Positions 1-8,497 of a stretch of DNA of 64,000 bases are shown in pieces. Both the position numbers and the translations under genes were made by a program. The stretch is from Maribacter arenosus (GTDB lineage: Bacteria; Bacteroidota; Bacteroidia; Flavobacteriales; Flavobacteriaceae), in assembly GCF_014610845.1 (NCBI RefSeq), contig NZ_JABTCG010000001.1, forward strand, positions 62,001 through 126,000. The letters are read 5' to 3'. The notes beneath the pieces were generated by a model. The model did not search any database, was not told the DNA's origin, and saw only the letters and a program-made list of their open reading frames with translations. Position 1 is the stretch's first letter; every line of letters begins with the position of its first letter.

Positions 1-1
1 A

Positions 2-2899
2 ACCTTTGATCTCGATGCCAAGATGGTTACTGATAGCCAAGCGCTTGATGAGGTGGTGGTTGTTTCAGATCGTGGTGGAACATTCGGTGATGATAGGACC
101 GGCTCTGAAACAAGTGTTGGTCGACGGGAATTAACACGTTTACCGACTATCTCAAGATCGGCTCAGGATTTTACAAGATTGGAACCTACTGCTAGCGGTA
201 ACTCTTTCGGTGGCCGCAATGATCAGTTCAACAACTTCTCATTGGATGGGGCAATATTTAATAACCCATTTGGATTGGACGCACCTACGCCTGGTGGGCA
301 AACAGATGCACAGCCGATATCTTTGGATGCCATTGATCAGATTCAAATTTCCACGGCCCCATATGATGTAACCCAATCGGGATTTACAGGAGCTACTGTA
401 AATGCTGTTACCAAAAGCGGTACGAATGAATTTCATGGTACGGTTTATGGGTTTACCCGAAATGAAAATTTGACCGGGGGTAAAATCCGTGGGGAAAACG
501 TAGTAAAACCCGATTTGAAACAAAACCAATACGGGGTTAGTATCGGAGGTCCCATAATTAAAGATAAGTTGTTCTTCTTTGCAAACTTTGAGAAAGATGA
601 ACGCGATGATCTTGGTTCAAATGGATGGATACCCAATACGGGTTCAGGGGCCATTAATGAAACTAGGGTATTGGAAAGCGACCTACTCGCTGTACAGTCT
701 GCCTTAGGTACGCTGGGTTATGATACCGGTGCCTACGAAGGCTTTACCTATGGTTCTGAATCTACCAAGGGTATTTTTAAGCTCGATTGGAATATCAATG
801 ATAAAAATAGATTGGCTATTATCTATAATTTTTTAAATGCTTCTAAGGAAAAGCCAGCGCATCCTACTGCGATAGGAGTTAGAGGACCTAGTTTTTCAAC
901 TTTACAGTTTCAAAACTCGGGATATGAAATCAACAATAAGTTGAATTCTATCCAGGTAGAGCTGAATTCAACACTTTCTGACGAAGTGACCAACAAATTA
1001 CAGGTAGGATATACGCACTTTGATGATTTTAGAAACCCACTTTCAACCCCGGCACCCAGTATAATCATACAAGATGGGGCAGGGTCGAATTATATTATTG
1101 CGGGTCATGAACCATTTTCAATACATAATAGATTAGATCAAAAGGTATTTCAGTTGACAAACAATATGAATATATTTAAGGGCAATCATACGTACACGGT
1201 AGGTTTTGCCTTTGAAAAATTCCAGTTCGACAATTCATTCAACCTTGGCTATTATGGGGGAACTTTTGGATTTGACGTAAATGGCACCCCTAATGATTTC
1301 AATGATGACAGAAATTTTTCATCGGTCGCTGAGTTTCTCTCATTTGCACAGCCGGGAGGTATGATAGATGGAATGATTCAGGGCGCAGAAGCAACTTTTG
1401 CCAACAATAATCAGTTTGAAGATGGAACTCCAGGTGCTTGGTCCCAAGCTGAGACCAATGTCGGTCAATTGTCTTTTTATCTACAGGACGAGTGGAGTGC
1501 CATGGACAATTTCAAGTTAACCTATGGAGTGCGTTTTGACAAACCGTTATACTTTGATACCAAGGAGAAAATTAGGGAGAATATAGAACGTAAAGGTACG
1601 TACCAACCGGACAACGTATATTTTAATCCAAATACAGGAGAGAACACCACTATTGATTCGGAACAGCTGCCTAGTAACGATTGGATGATATCCCCTAGAA
1701 TAGGATTTAATTGGGATGTAAAAGGCGATAATACCCTGCAATTACGTGGTGGTTCTGGAGTTTTTACTGGAAGATTGCCTTTTGTATGGTTAGGCAACCA
1801 AGTACAGGGCGTAGATTTCTTCTTCTATCAGGCAGTAGATCCTGATTTCAAATGGCCTCAGGTCTGGAGGACCAATCTTGGTGTTGACAAAGCATTGGAA
1901 AACGGACTTGTTTTAACTGCAGATGTATCATACACGAAAGATTTGAACGCCTCACATGTTCAAAACTGGGCATATCGAGATCCTTCAGGCACTTTGAATG
2001 CCCCTGGTGACAACAGACCAGTGTATCTTTCAAGCGATGTCTCCACCAATGCCTTCGGGGGGGCGACAAGCGCATATGTGTTTACAAATTCCGATAAAGG
2101 CCGTATTTGGAACCTGTCCTTAAAAGGTCAAAAAACATTTGATAACGGTATTTATACTATGTTGGCCTATAGTTATTTGAATGCCAAGGACGTCAACTCT
2201 ATTGAAGCGGAAATTACTGGTGATGCCTTCGATTTTAACCCTAATTTAGGGGATGCCAATGCCGATGTGTTGGGCTACTCCAAATATGGGGATACGCATC
2301 GTTTTATCGGGGTTGGCTCGAAACAGTTTCAATATGGCACGGATAATAAATGGGCCACCACTATATCTACTTTCTTTGAATATGCACAAGGGGGTAGGTT
2401 CAATTACACCTATGCTGGGAATATAAATAATGATAGTTCTTTCCAGAACAATGATTTGCTTTACGTTCCTACTTCTTCAGAAGTTCAACAAATGCAATTC
2501 AGCGGGGCTGGCCAAGCAGAAGCTTTTGAAGCTTATGTGCAGCAAGATGATTATTTAAGCGATCATAGGGGGGAATATGCAGAACGTTATGGAGCCTTGG
2601 CACCATGGAGGGGGAGATGGGATATTAAAATTCTTCAGGACTATAATTTTAAAGTGTCTGGAGACAAGACCCATACCATTCAGTTAAGTTTTGATATTTT
2701 GAATTTTGGTAACTTGCTGAATTCCGATTGGGGGGTTATACAGCAACCTAATAACCTTAATCCGTTAAGCGTTTCAGTCGATCCCAATACGAATATACCT
2801 ACCTATTCCTTCAATCCTGAACTAACAGATACTTTTGGATATGATGCAAGTCTATTGTCTAGGTGGCAAGGTCAGTTTGGTGTTAGATACATATTTTAA
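2..2899 (+). CDS. TonB-dependent receptor, Oar-like (5' end outside window)
   Basis: Outer-membrane receptor that would take up a large substrate using TonB energy. The reading frame is open to the window edge, so the signal peptide and the start of the N-terminal domain are missing; the ATG at 23 is internal. A plug-like region comes first, with SAQDFTRLEPT and a glycine-rich GNSFGGRNDQFNN stretch, followed by the TKSGTNEFHGTVYGFTRN signature I associate with the Oar-like subgroup (CarboxypepD_reg N-terminus). About 800 residues of alternating beta-strand character follow, and the protein ends in an aromatic residue (VRYIF), as outer-membrane barrels do. A strong terminator follows at 2924. 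The substrate cannot be read from the sequence. Confidence 0.9.
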   Translation, partial: TFDLDAKMVTDSQALDEVVVVSDRGGTFGDDRTGSETSVGRRELTRLPTISRSAQDFTRLEPTASGNSFGGRNDQFNNFSLDGAIFNNPFGLDAPTPGGQTDAQPISLDAIDQIQISTAPYDVTQSGFTGATVNAVTKSGTNEFHGTVYGFTRNENLTGGKIRGENVVKPDLKQNQYGVSIGGPIIKDKLFFFANFEKDERDDLGSNGWIPNTGSGAINETRVLESDLLAVQSALGTLGYDTGAYEGFTYGSESTKGIFKLDWNINDKNRLAIIYNFLNASKEKPAHPTAIGVRGPSFSTLQFQNSGYEINNKLNSIQVELNSTLSDEVTNKLQVGYTHFDDFRNPLSTPAPSIIIQDGAGSNYIIAGHEPFSIHNRLDQKVFQLTNNMNIFKGNHTYTVGFAFEKFQFDNSFNLGYYGGTFGFDVNGTPNDFNDDRNFSSVAEFLSFAQPGGMIDGMIQGAEATFANNNQFEDGTPGAWSQAETNVGQLSFYLQDEWSAMDNFKLTYGVRFDKPLYFDTKEKIRENIERKGTYQPDNVYFNPNTGENTTIDSEQLPSNDWMISPRIGFNWDVKGDNTLQLRGGSGVFTGRLPFVWLGNQVQGVDFFFYQAVDPDFKWPQVWRTNLGVDKALENGLVLTADVSYTKDLNASHVQNWAYRDPSGTLNAPGDNRPVYLSSDVSTNAFGGATSAYVFTNSDKGRIWNLSLKGQKTFDNGIYTMLAYSYLNAKDVNSIEAEITGDAFDFNPNLGDANADVLGYSKYGDTHRFIGVGSKQFQYGTDNKWATTISTFFEYAQGGRFNYTYAGNINNDSSFQNNDLLYVPTSSEVQQMQFSGAGQAEAFEAYVQQDDYLSDHRGEYAERYGALAPWRGRWDIKILQDYNFKVSGDKTHTIQLSFDILNFGNLLNSDWGVIQQPNNLNPLSVSVDPNTNIPTYSFNPELTDTFGYDASLLSRWQGQFGVRYIF

Positions 2900-2923
2900 G
2901 TCACACAGAAAATTATTGGAAAT

Positions 2924-2956
2924 GCCCTGACTTAATTGTCAGGGCTTTCTATTTTT
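2924..2956 (+). terminator. Intrinsic terminator after the Oar-like receptor
   Basis: An 8-bp perfect stem, GCCCTGAC (2924-2931) with GTCAGGGC (2938-2945), has a 6-base loop and is followed by TTTCTATTTTT. The T-tract also contains the promoter element of the next gene. Confidence 0.85.
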
Positions 2957-2957
2957 G
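2950..2957 (+). promoter_or_regulatory. Bacteroidota -7 element for the DUF6495-like gene
   Basis: TATTTTTG fits the TAnnTTTG element and lies only 5 bases before the ATG at 2962. If used, the transcript would be almost leaderless. No well-spaced upstream TTG is present, so this is a candidate only. Confidence 0.4.
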
Positions 2958-2961
2958 CAAA

Positions 2962-3438
2962 ATGAAGTATACGAGATTAACCAAGCAGCAATTGGAAGAG
3001 CTGCATCAGGAATTTATAAATTTTTTGGCGACACAAACGATAACGGCCGAGGAGTGGGCTAAATTAAAGGTTGAAAAACCGAAAGTTGCCGAAGAAGAGT
3101 TGGATGTTTTTAGTGATTTGATCTGGGAAGGGGTGCTTACCAAGGTATCCTATCTTGAGAATGTTTCGGCCCAGCAAATGCATTTGTTTAAGTTGACCGA
3201 AAAGGAAATGAAATTGATTTCCGTCAAGGTACTGAATCCAGAGATAGACTTAACCAATCAAGTGGGTTTTAGTTGGTTCAAGAAAAACTGGCAATCCGAT
3301 TTTGTGGAATATCTTACCGCATCTAAAGCCTATAGTGAGGACAGGAACTTGGATAAGTTCAATTTGATAAAGCAGGGAGCCGTAATCACCAAAGGGAATT
3401 TATATGAATGGTTCGATAGTGTAATCGAGGGACATTAA
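2962..3438 (+). CDS. DUF6495-like small protein
   Basis: A 158-residue soluble, mostly helical, charged protein with no signal peptide or membrane segment. I recall this family (as DUF6495, label unverified) as a short conserved gene just before hisS in Flavobacteriaceae. No catalytic motif is visible. The centre is acidic and the middle holds a SWFKKNW aromatic patch. It lies 60 bases before hisS and in the same direction, but hisS has its own promoter element in that gap. Its function is unknown, and the hisS link is positional only. Confidence 0.75.
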   Translation: MKYTRLTKQQLEELHQEFINFLATQTITAEEWAKLKVEKPKVAEEELDVFSDLIWEGVLTKVSYLENVSAQQMHLFKLTEKEMKLISVKVLNPEIDLTNQVGFSWFKKNWQSDFVEYLTASKAYSEDRNLDKFNLIKQGAVITKGNLYEWFDSVIEGH

Positions 3439-3473
3439 TGTAAATCCTGATAAGGCAGGAATTTACAAAACCA

Positions 3474-3481
3474 TATATTTG
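3474..3481 (+). promoter_or_regulatory. Bacteroidota -7 element for hisS
   Basis: TATATTTG matches TAnnTTTG. It covers the possible GTG start at 3481, which argues for the ATG at 3499 as the real start, with a leader of roughly a dozen bases. Confidence 0.5.
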
Positions 3482-3498
3482 TGCAAGAATTCTACGAA

Positions 3499-4875
3499 AT
3501 GGCTAAAAAACCAAGTATACCTAAAGGAACACGGGATTTTTCTCCCACCGAAATCGCAAAACGGGACTATATTTTTGAGATTGTAAAGAAGCACTTCAGG
3601 ACTTTTGGATTTCAGCCTATTGAAACCCCGGCTTTTGAAAATTCGGAAACCTTAATGGGTAAATACGGGGACGAAGGGGATCGCTTGATTTTTAAGATAT
3701 TAAATTCAGGGGATTTTATGTCTAAGGTTGATGATGCGACATATGGTTCCAAAAATTCAAGCGCACTAACATCAAAAATATCCGAAAAAGCCCTGCGATA
3801 TGACTTAACGGTTCCTTTTGCCCGTTATGTGGTAATGCACCAAAATGAGATAGAGTTTCCTTTTAAACGCTATCAAATACAGCCAGTGTGGCGTGCAGAT
3901 AGACCTCAAAAAGGCCGTTTCAGGGAATTTTATCAATGCGATGCCGATGTGGTCGGGGCAAATTCCCTATTACAAGAAGTAGAGCTGATCCAATTGTACG
4001 ATGCTGTGTTTGCCGATTTAAAGCTCGAAGGGGTTACCATTAAATTGAACAATCGGAAGATTCTTGCAGGTATCGCAGAAATCATTGGTGCCCAAAACAA
4101 TTTAGTGAACTTTACGGTTGCCTTGGACAAATTGGATAAGATAGGGGTAGAAGGGGTTAAAAAGGAGATGTTGGCCAAAGGGATGTCCGAACAAGCGATT
4201 GCAAAGGCAAGGCCTTTATTTGAACTCTCAGGCACTAATGCAGAGCAATTGAATACCCTGGACAATTTACTTTCAGATTCCGGAGAAGGGAGTAAAGGTG
4301 TTGAGGAACTTAGATTTATTATCAATACCATAGACGATTTAGGACTTCAATCCGCAAAACTTGAAATTGACGTCACCTTGGCCAGGGGCCTCAACTATTA
4401 TACCGGGGCCATCTTAGAGGTAGCTGCCCCTGAAGGGGTTGATATGGGCTCTATAGGTGGTGGGGGAAGGTATGATGATCTCACTGGTATTTTTGGATTG
4501 AAGGATGTTAGTGGTGTGGGCATTTCCTTTGGGTTGGATCGTATTTATTTGGTCTTGGAAGAATTGGGGCTGTTTCCTGAAACGTTGGATAAGACTTTGG
4601 ATGTGCTTTGTATCAACTTTGGGGAAAAAGAGTCCATGGCCGCTTTGAAGTTAGTGACCCTACTAAGATACAAAGGCGTAAAAGCCGACGTTTATCCCAG
4701 TAAGGCCAAAATGCAAAAACAGATGAAATATGCCAATAATCGTAATATCCCATATGTGATATTGATCGGTGAAAACGAAATGAACCATAAGACCTTTGTG
4801 GTCAAGGATATGGCCAGTGGAGAGCAGAAGAGTTATGGATTGGCCCAAATCCAGGATTTCATAAAAACACTATAA
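3499..4875 (+). CDS. hisS: Histidyl-tRNA synthetase
   Basis: Class II synthetase that charges tRNA-His with histidine in the cytoplasm. The N-terminus is the family hallmark KPSIPKGTRDF. Motif 2 appears as FREFYQCDAD, the histidine-binding segment as ARGLNYYTGAI and motif 3 as GISFGLDRIY, followed by a C-terminal anticodon-binding domain (about the last 90 residues, starting near LDVLCINFG). The 458-residue length fits the family. I chose the ATG at 3499 over the upstream GTG at 3481 because the protein then begins at the conserved MAKKPSIPKG and the GTG lies in the promoter. The 3' end overlaps the convergent NUDIX gene by 6 bases. Confidence 0.97.
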   Translation: MAKKPSIPKGTRDFSPTEIAKRDYIFEIVKKHFRTFGFQPIETPAFENSETLMGKYGDEGDRLIFKILNSGDFMSKVDDATYGSKNSSALTSKISEKALRYDLTVPFARYVVMHQNEIEFPFKRYQIQPVWRADRPQKGRFREFYQCDADVVGANSLLQEVELIQLYDAVFADLKLEGVTIKLNNRKILAGIAEIIGAQNNLVNFTVALDKLDKIGVEGVKKEMLAKGMSEQAIAKARPLFELSGTNAEQLNTLDNLLSDSGEGSKGVEELRFIINTIDDLGLQSAKLEIDVTLARGLNYYTGAILEVAAPEGVDMGSIGGGGRYDDLTGIFGLKDVSGVGISFGLDRIYLVLEELGLFPETLDKTLDVLCINFGEKESMAALKLVTLLRYKGVKADVYPSKAKMQKQMKYANNRNIPYVILIGENEMNHKTFVVKDMASGEQKSYGLAQIQDFIKTL

Positions 4876-5418
4876 CCTAATTTTAATCGCCTTGATTACA
4901 CTTTTATAGTATTCCAGACCATGGGGTACATAGTTCTTTAGGTTGGCCAAACCCCATGTTTCCTCTGAAAATTGAATCAAGGGGATTAGTTTTAAATCCT
5001 CAACCTCGCTGTTCTGTTTTTTAAGTCGGGACAAAGGAACTTTCAATTCACACAAATAGGCGTGATGAAATTCACAATCGATCAACGTATCATTATGCCG
5101 TTGAACCGATTTGAAAACCCCAATTTTATCTAAATCCCCTTTGTTGATTTCCAATCCTATCTCTTCAGAGACTTCACGAATAGCGGTGGTTTCACTGTCT
5201 TCACCAGCGCCCATATGCCCCGCTACAGAGACATCCCATAGTAGGGGGTGGGTGTCTTTATCCTTTCCCCTTAGTTGTAAAAGAATTTTTGCGTTTTTGG
5301 TATAAAACCAAACATGCACAGTTGGATGGAACAATCCTTGTTTATGCGCCATTGATTTCATGGCAGTTTTGCCGGTAAAATTCCCTTCAGAATCCAATAT
5401 ATCCACCAATTCATCCAT
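4870..5418 (-). CDS. NUDIX hydrolase (Idi/YfcD-like)
   Basis: A cytoplasmic pyrophosphohydrolase fold of about 182 residues. The NUDIX box is complete: G-x5-E-x7-REVSEEIGL starting at GHMGAGE. The preceding LLQLRGKDKDTHP and WDVSVAGH segments are typical of the group that resembles isopentenyl-diphosphate isomerase. Its true substrate is not determined; the isomerase-specific residues cannot be confirmed by eye. The ATG at 5418 (MDELVDILD) fits the family better than the one at 5439. It converges on hisS with a 6-base overlap. Confidence 0.85.
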   Translation of the reverse strand: MDELVDILDSEGNFTGKTAMKSMAHKQGLFHPTVHVWFYTKNAKILLQLRGKDKDTHPLLWDVSVAGHMGAGEDSETTAIREVSEEIGLEINKGDLDKIGVFKSVQRHNDTLIDCEFHHAYLCELKVPLSRLKKQNSEVEDLKLIPLIQFSEETWGLANLKNYVPHGLEYYKSVIKAIKIRL

Positions 5419-5469
5419 GGCAATCAAAAAAAAATGCAACCCTTTTATTTAAGGATCACCTGTTTTGAA

Positions 5470-6558
5470 CTACTCAAAGTAACTGAACGTTTCTCCCTTC
5501 TTAATTTTCAACACAGTTTCATAAATCAAACGGATTACATTCTCTACGTCATCCCTATGCACTGTTTCTACCGTAGTATGCATATAGCGCAATGGTAATG
5601 AGATCAAGGCAGAAGCAACTCCACCATTGCTATATGCGAAGGCATCGGTATCTGTTCCTGTAGACCTAGAGGCGGCCATTCGCTGGAACGGTATTTTTTT
5701 CTCCTCAGCTGTTTCAATGATACGTTCCCGTAATTTATTCTGTACGGCAGGGGCATAAGAGATTACTGGTCCGGCACCAATCTCGGTATGGCCTTGGGTT
5801 TTCTTTTCGATCATGGGGGTGGTCGTGTCGTGGCAAACATCGGTGATGATCGCTACGTTGGGCTTTATGGTCTCGGTGATCATTTCAGCACCACGTAACC
5901 CTATTTCCTCTTGTACGGAATTCGTAATGTACAGGCCGAAAGGTAGTTTCTTCTTGTTTTCATGCAACAAACGTGCAACTTCGGCAACCATGAAGCCACC
6001 AGCCCTATTATCAATGGCACGACAAACGAATTTATCTTTATTGAGAATCTGGAACTCATCGGGATAGGTAATGACACAACCAACATGAACACCCATTTTT
6101 TCAACTTCCTTCTTATCCTTTGCCCCTATATCAATAAAAATATTATCCAACTTTGGGGGTTCTTCTTTAGACTTGTCCCTGGTGTGGATCGCTGGCCAGC
6201 CAAAAACGCCCTTCACAATGCCCTTTTTGGTATGGATGTTCACCCATTTAGATGGTGCTATCTGATGGTCACTGCCACCATTACGAATCACATATAGAAG
6301 TCCGTTATCCGTAATATAGTTGACATACCAGGAAATTTCATCGGAATGTCCTTCTATGACGACCTTGTAATCGGCATCCGGATTTATGACGCCAACGGCA
6401 GAGCCATAAGTATCGGTAATGAAGGTGTCGACATAGGGTTTTAGATACTCCATCCAAATCTTTTGACCTTCCCATTCATAGCCCGTTGGAGCTGCATTGT
6501 TTAAGTATTTTTCTAAAAAATCCATTGATTTTTTGGTAAGAACCCTATTTGTAGCCAT
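5470..6558 (-). CDS. M42 family metallopeptidase (FrvX/glutamyl aminopeptidase-like)
   Basis: A cytosolic dinuclear-metal aminopeptidase of 362 residues, of the type that assembles into large tetrahedral particles. Expected metal and catalytic sites are visible in order: EGHSDEISW, the bridging aspartate in AIDNRAGG, the catalytic glutamate pair in SVQEEIGLRG, TDVCHD, and the C-terminal histidine in MHTTVETVHRDD. The start at 6558 (MATNRVLTKKS) is preferred over the upstream ATG at 6588; a -7 element lies just upstream at 6577-6584. It is followed at 52 bases by the NUDIX gene in the same direction. Confidence 0.92.
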   Translation of the reverse strand: MATNRVLTKKSMDFLEKYLNNAAPTGYEWEGQKIWMEYLKPYVDTFITDTYGSAVGVINPDADYKVVIEGHSDEISWYVNYITDNGLLYVIRNGGSDHQIAPSKWVNIHTKKGIVKGVFGWPAIHTRDKSKEEPPKLDNIFIDIGAKDKKEVEKMGVHVGCVITYPDEFQILNKDKFVCRAIDNRAGGFMVAEVARLLHENKKKLPFGLYITNSVQEEIGLRGAEMITETIKPNVAIITDVCHDTTTPMIEKKTQGHTEIGAGPVISYAPAVQNKLRERIIETAEEKKIPFQRMAASRSTGTDTDAFAYSNGGVASALISLPLRYMHTTVETVHRDDVENVIRLIYETVLKIKKGETFSYFE

Positions 6559-6576
6559 ATGAAATATTTTAAGATA

Positions 6577-6584
6577 CAAACTTA
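6577..6584 (-). promoter_or_regulatory. Bacteroidota -7 element for the M42 peptidase
   Basis: CAAACTTA on the plus strand reads TAAGTTTG on the minus strand, a TAnnTTTG match 18 bases before the ATG at 6558. No -33 TTG is seen at normal spacing. Confidence 0.4.
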
Positions 6585-6628
6585 ACAATATTCACTTTTA
6601 ATTAATAATAACCATGATTAATAATCGT

Positions 6629-6636
6629 TAATTTTG
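6629..6636 (+). promoter_or_regulatory. Bacteroidota -7 element for the DUF4294 gene
   Basis: TAATTTTG matches TAnnTTTG, 27 bases before the ATG at 6664. It overlaps the alternative TTG start at 6634 and so supports the ATG. Confidence 0.4.
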
Positions 6637-6663
6637 GCAGGGCTTTTGCTTTTACCCATAAGT

Positions 6664-7350
6664 ATGGAAAAAAGGATTTTATTTTTGGTGTTTTGTATAG
6701 CTACCTTGTTTGCCTCTGCACAACTAAAGGAGCAACCCATGGATTCTCTAACCGAGAAACTAATTATTATCGAAGGCGATTCAATCATGTACCATTCCAT
6801 TCCATTGGACGAGGTGTATGTATTCAGTAAATTGAAATTTTCTACCTATAATGATAAACTTAGGTATTATATCCTGAGACGTAAGACAATAAAGGTATTT
6901 CCATATGCCAAGTTGGCCGCCGAACGTCTGAGCGAACTTAATGATAGCCTTTCAAGTATAAAGAAACCAAGAAAGCGTAAAAAATACACCAAGGAAGTGC
7001 AAAAATACATTGAAGGTGAGTTTTCTGATGAATTAAAGAAATTGACCAGGACCGAGGGCCAGATTTTGGTTAAACTGATATATCGGCAAACGGGAAATAC
7101 CGCGTTTGGACTGGTTAAGGAGTTGAGAAGTGGGTGGCGTGCATTCTGGTATAATACTACGGCGAAAATGTTCAATATTAGCTTAAAAGAAGAGTATAGA
7201 CCGGATTTGATCCATGAGGACTATCTTATAGAAGATATATTACAGCGTGCCTTCGCTGCCGGTCGATTGGAACGACAAAATTCTGTATTGGATTTCAATT
7301 ATATGGACCTGGAAAACAAATGGGGGTCAGCAAGCACAAAAATGGAATAG
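6664..7350 (+). CDS. DUF4294 domain-containing secreted protein
   Basis: A 228-residue protein of a Bacteroidota-restricted family that I recall as DUF4294. It starts with a signal peptide (MEKRILFLVFCIATLFASAQ), so the rest should be periplasmic or surface-exposed. The middle is very basic (KKPRKRKKYTKEVQKYI), followed by a conserved-looking QILVKLIYRQTGNTAFGLVKEL and a W-rich stretch (SGWRAFWYNTTAKMF). No enzyme motif is visible and the function is unknown. It is divergent from the M42 peptidase gene, with about 105 bases between them holding both promoters. Confidence 0.85.
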   Translation: MEKRILFLVFCIATLFASAQLKEQPMDSLTEKLIIIEGDSIMYHSIPLDEVYVFSKLKFSTYNDKLRYYILRRKTIKVFPYAKLAAERLSELNDSLSSIKKPRKRKKYTKEVQKYIEGEFSDELKKLTRTEGQILVKLIYRQTGNTAFGLVKELRSGWRAFWYNTTAKMFNISLKEEYRPDLIHEDYLIEDILQRAFAAGRLERQNSVLDFNYMDLENKWGSASTKME

Positions 7351-7376
7351 GAGTATTGATTAGAGGGTAGCTTGCG

Positions 7377-7613
7377 TTATTTCTTTTTCTTTGGGGTATT
7401 GAACAAGGCATTCATTATCAGATGTACACTATAAAAACCCATAGCAATGGCTGCAATGGCCAAAAGTAATCCAACAATCAAAACTGGAATATAAAAAGTG
7501 TGTTCTTGGTTTTTAAAAGCTTGCCATAAAATAATAGGGGCAGTAAACATTAAGAGAAAGGTATAGGCAAAATGTTTAACTCCTTTTATCAAAAGATCCT
7601 TATCGGTTTTCAT
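7377..7613 (-). CDS. Small two-helix membrane protein (DUF6095-like)
   Basis: 78 residues with two clear hydrophobic segments (about 12-30 and 40-62), a short charged N-terminus and a basic tail (NTPKKKK). I recall a flavobacterial family of this size and layout (DUF6095, unverified). No function is known. It is convergent with the DUF4294 gene, 26 bases apart, with no clear terminator between them. Confidence 0.7.
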   Translation of the reverse strand: MKTDKDLLIKGVKHFAYTFLLMFTAPIILWQAFKNQEHTFYIPVLIVGLLLAIAAIAMGFYSVHLIMNALFNTPKKKK

Positions 7614-7684
7614 GGCTTATTCTATCTTCAATTATAAAAGTACCAATTCTAGGTTGATTATATTGAAACGTTTTATATCATATT

Positions 7685-8494
7685 TTATTCCAGGACAATG
7701 GTCTCGACGTATTCCTGGCAAACAGCAAAATACCCCAAGGCCAAATTGTCTATATTGTCGGTATTAATGATATTTCCCCTTACTGTGGCCGCTGGGGTCT
7801 GGAAAGGTCCCTGATCTCCACCACTTTGAACGATCAGCTGATTCATATAATGATAAAAGGCTTCATTTACGCCTATGATACTGATATTAAGTTCACGACC
7901 AGATTCCAGGCCCTCTTCGTAGAAATAAGAAAATTCGAAGGACTGACCTTCGTAAAACGTATCTTCCGAGACGAGATATTCGTTAAAATCAAAATCGAAA
8001 AGATAAAAATCAACGCGGTTTTCTTCATCCGTATAAGAAACCAATATTTCGGTTTCATCAGCTGAGAATAAAGAGCCGTCTCCTTGTTTCAAAGCATCGA
8101 AAGGTACCGTAGGAACATAGGTTGTATTTGCTATATACAGCTCATTATTATATCGTATGGTCAATTGTAATTCACCTTGCATAAGTTGATCAGTCGACCA
8201 ATTCGCAACGTATCTTCCTGTTCCGGGAGGTTCTTCCACCAAATCTGTCAATGTATTGGTCGATAGATTTAAAAGTTGGATTTGATCCAAAGACGCTGGT
8301 CCGATTTCTTCAAAAAAAGAGGTCGTTTCTGTTGCCTTAACCTGTACCTGTGTTGTAAATACATTGGTATCTACTCGAATCAAGGCATCGATTGCAAGAC
8401 GTGTTTCATCTTTGGGCACATCAACCTCAACAACATCCTCGCAACCGACCACCATAATCAATGTTAATAATAATAATATCAAGTATTTCCCCAT
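7685..8494 (-). CDS. DUF4249 lipoprotein
   Basis: A 269-residue predicted lipoprotein. The signal peptide ends in a lipobox (LIMVVGC), giving Cys18 as the lipidated residue, followed by EDVVEVDVPKDETRLAIDA, the usual start of DUF4249 proteins. The body is beta-rich. Genes of this family commonly follow a TonB-dependent receptor, as here: the receptor gene ends 3 bases before this start. By analogy with SusD-type partners it may act as the surface lid or substrate-capture protein of that receptor, but that role is inferred. Confidence 0.85.
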   Translation of the reverse strand: MGKYLILLLLTLIMVVGCEDVVEVDVPKDETRLAIDALIRVDTNVFTTQVQVKATETTSFFEEIGPASLDQIQLLNLSTNTLTDLVEEPPGTGRYVANWSTDQLMQGELQLTIRYNNELYIANTTYVPTVPFDALKQGDGSLFSADETEILVSYTDEENRVDFYLFDFDFNEYLVSEDTFYEGQSFEFSYFYEEGLESGRELNISIIGVNEAFYHYMNQLIVQSGGDQGPFQTPAATVRGNIINTDNIDNLALGYFAVCQEYVETIVLE

Positions 8495-8497
8495 GGC

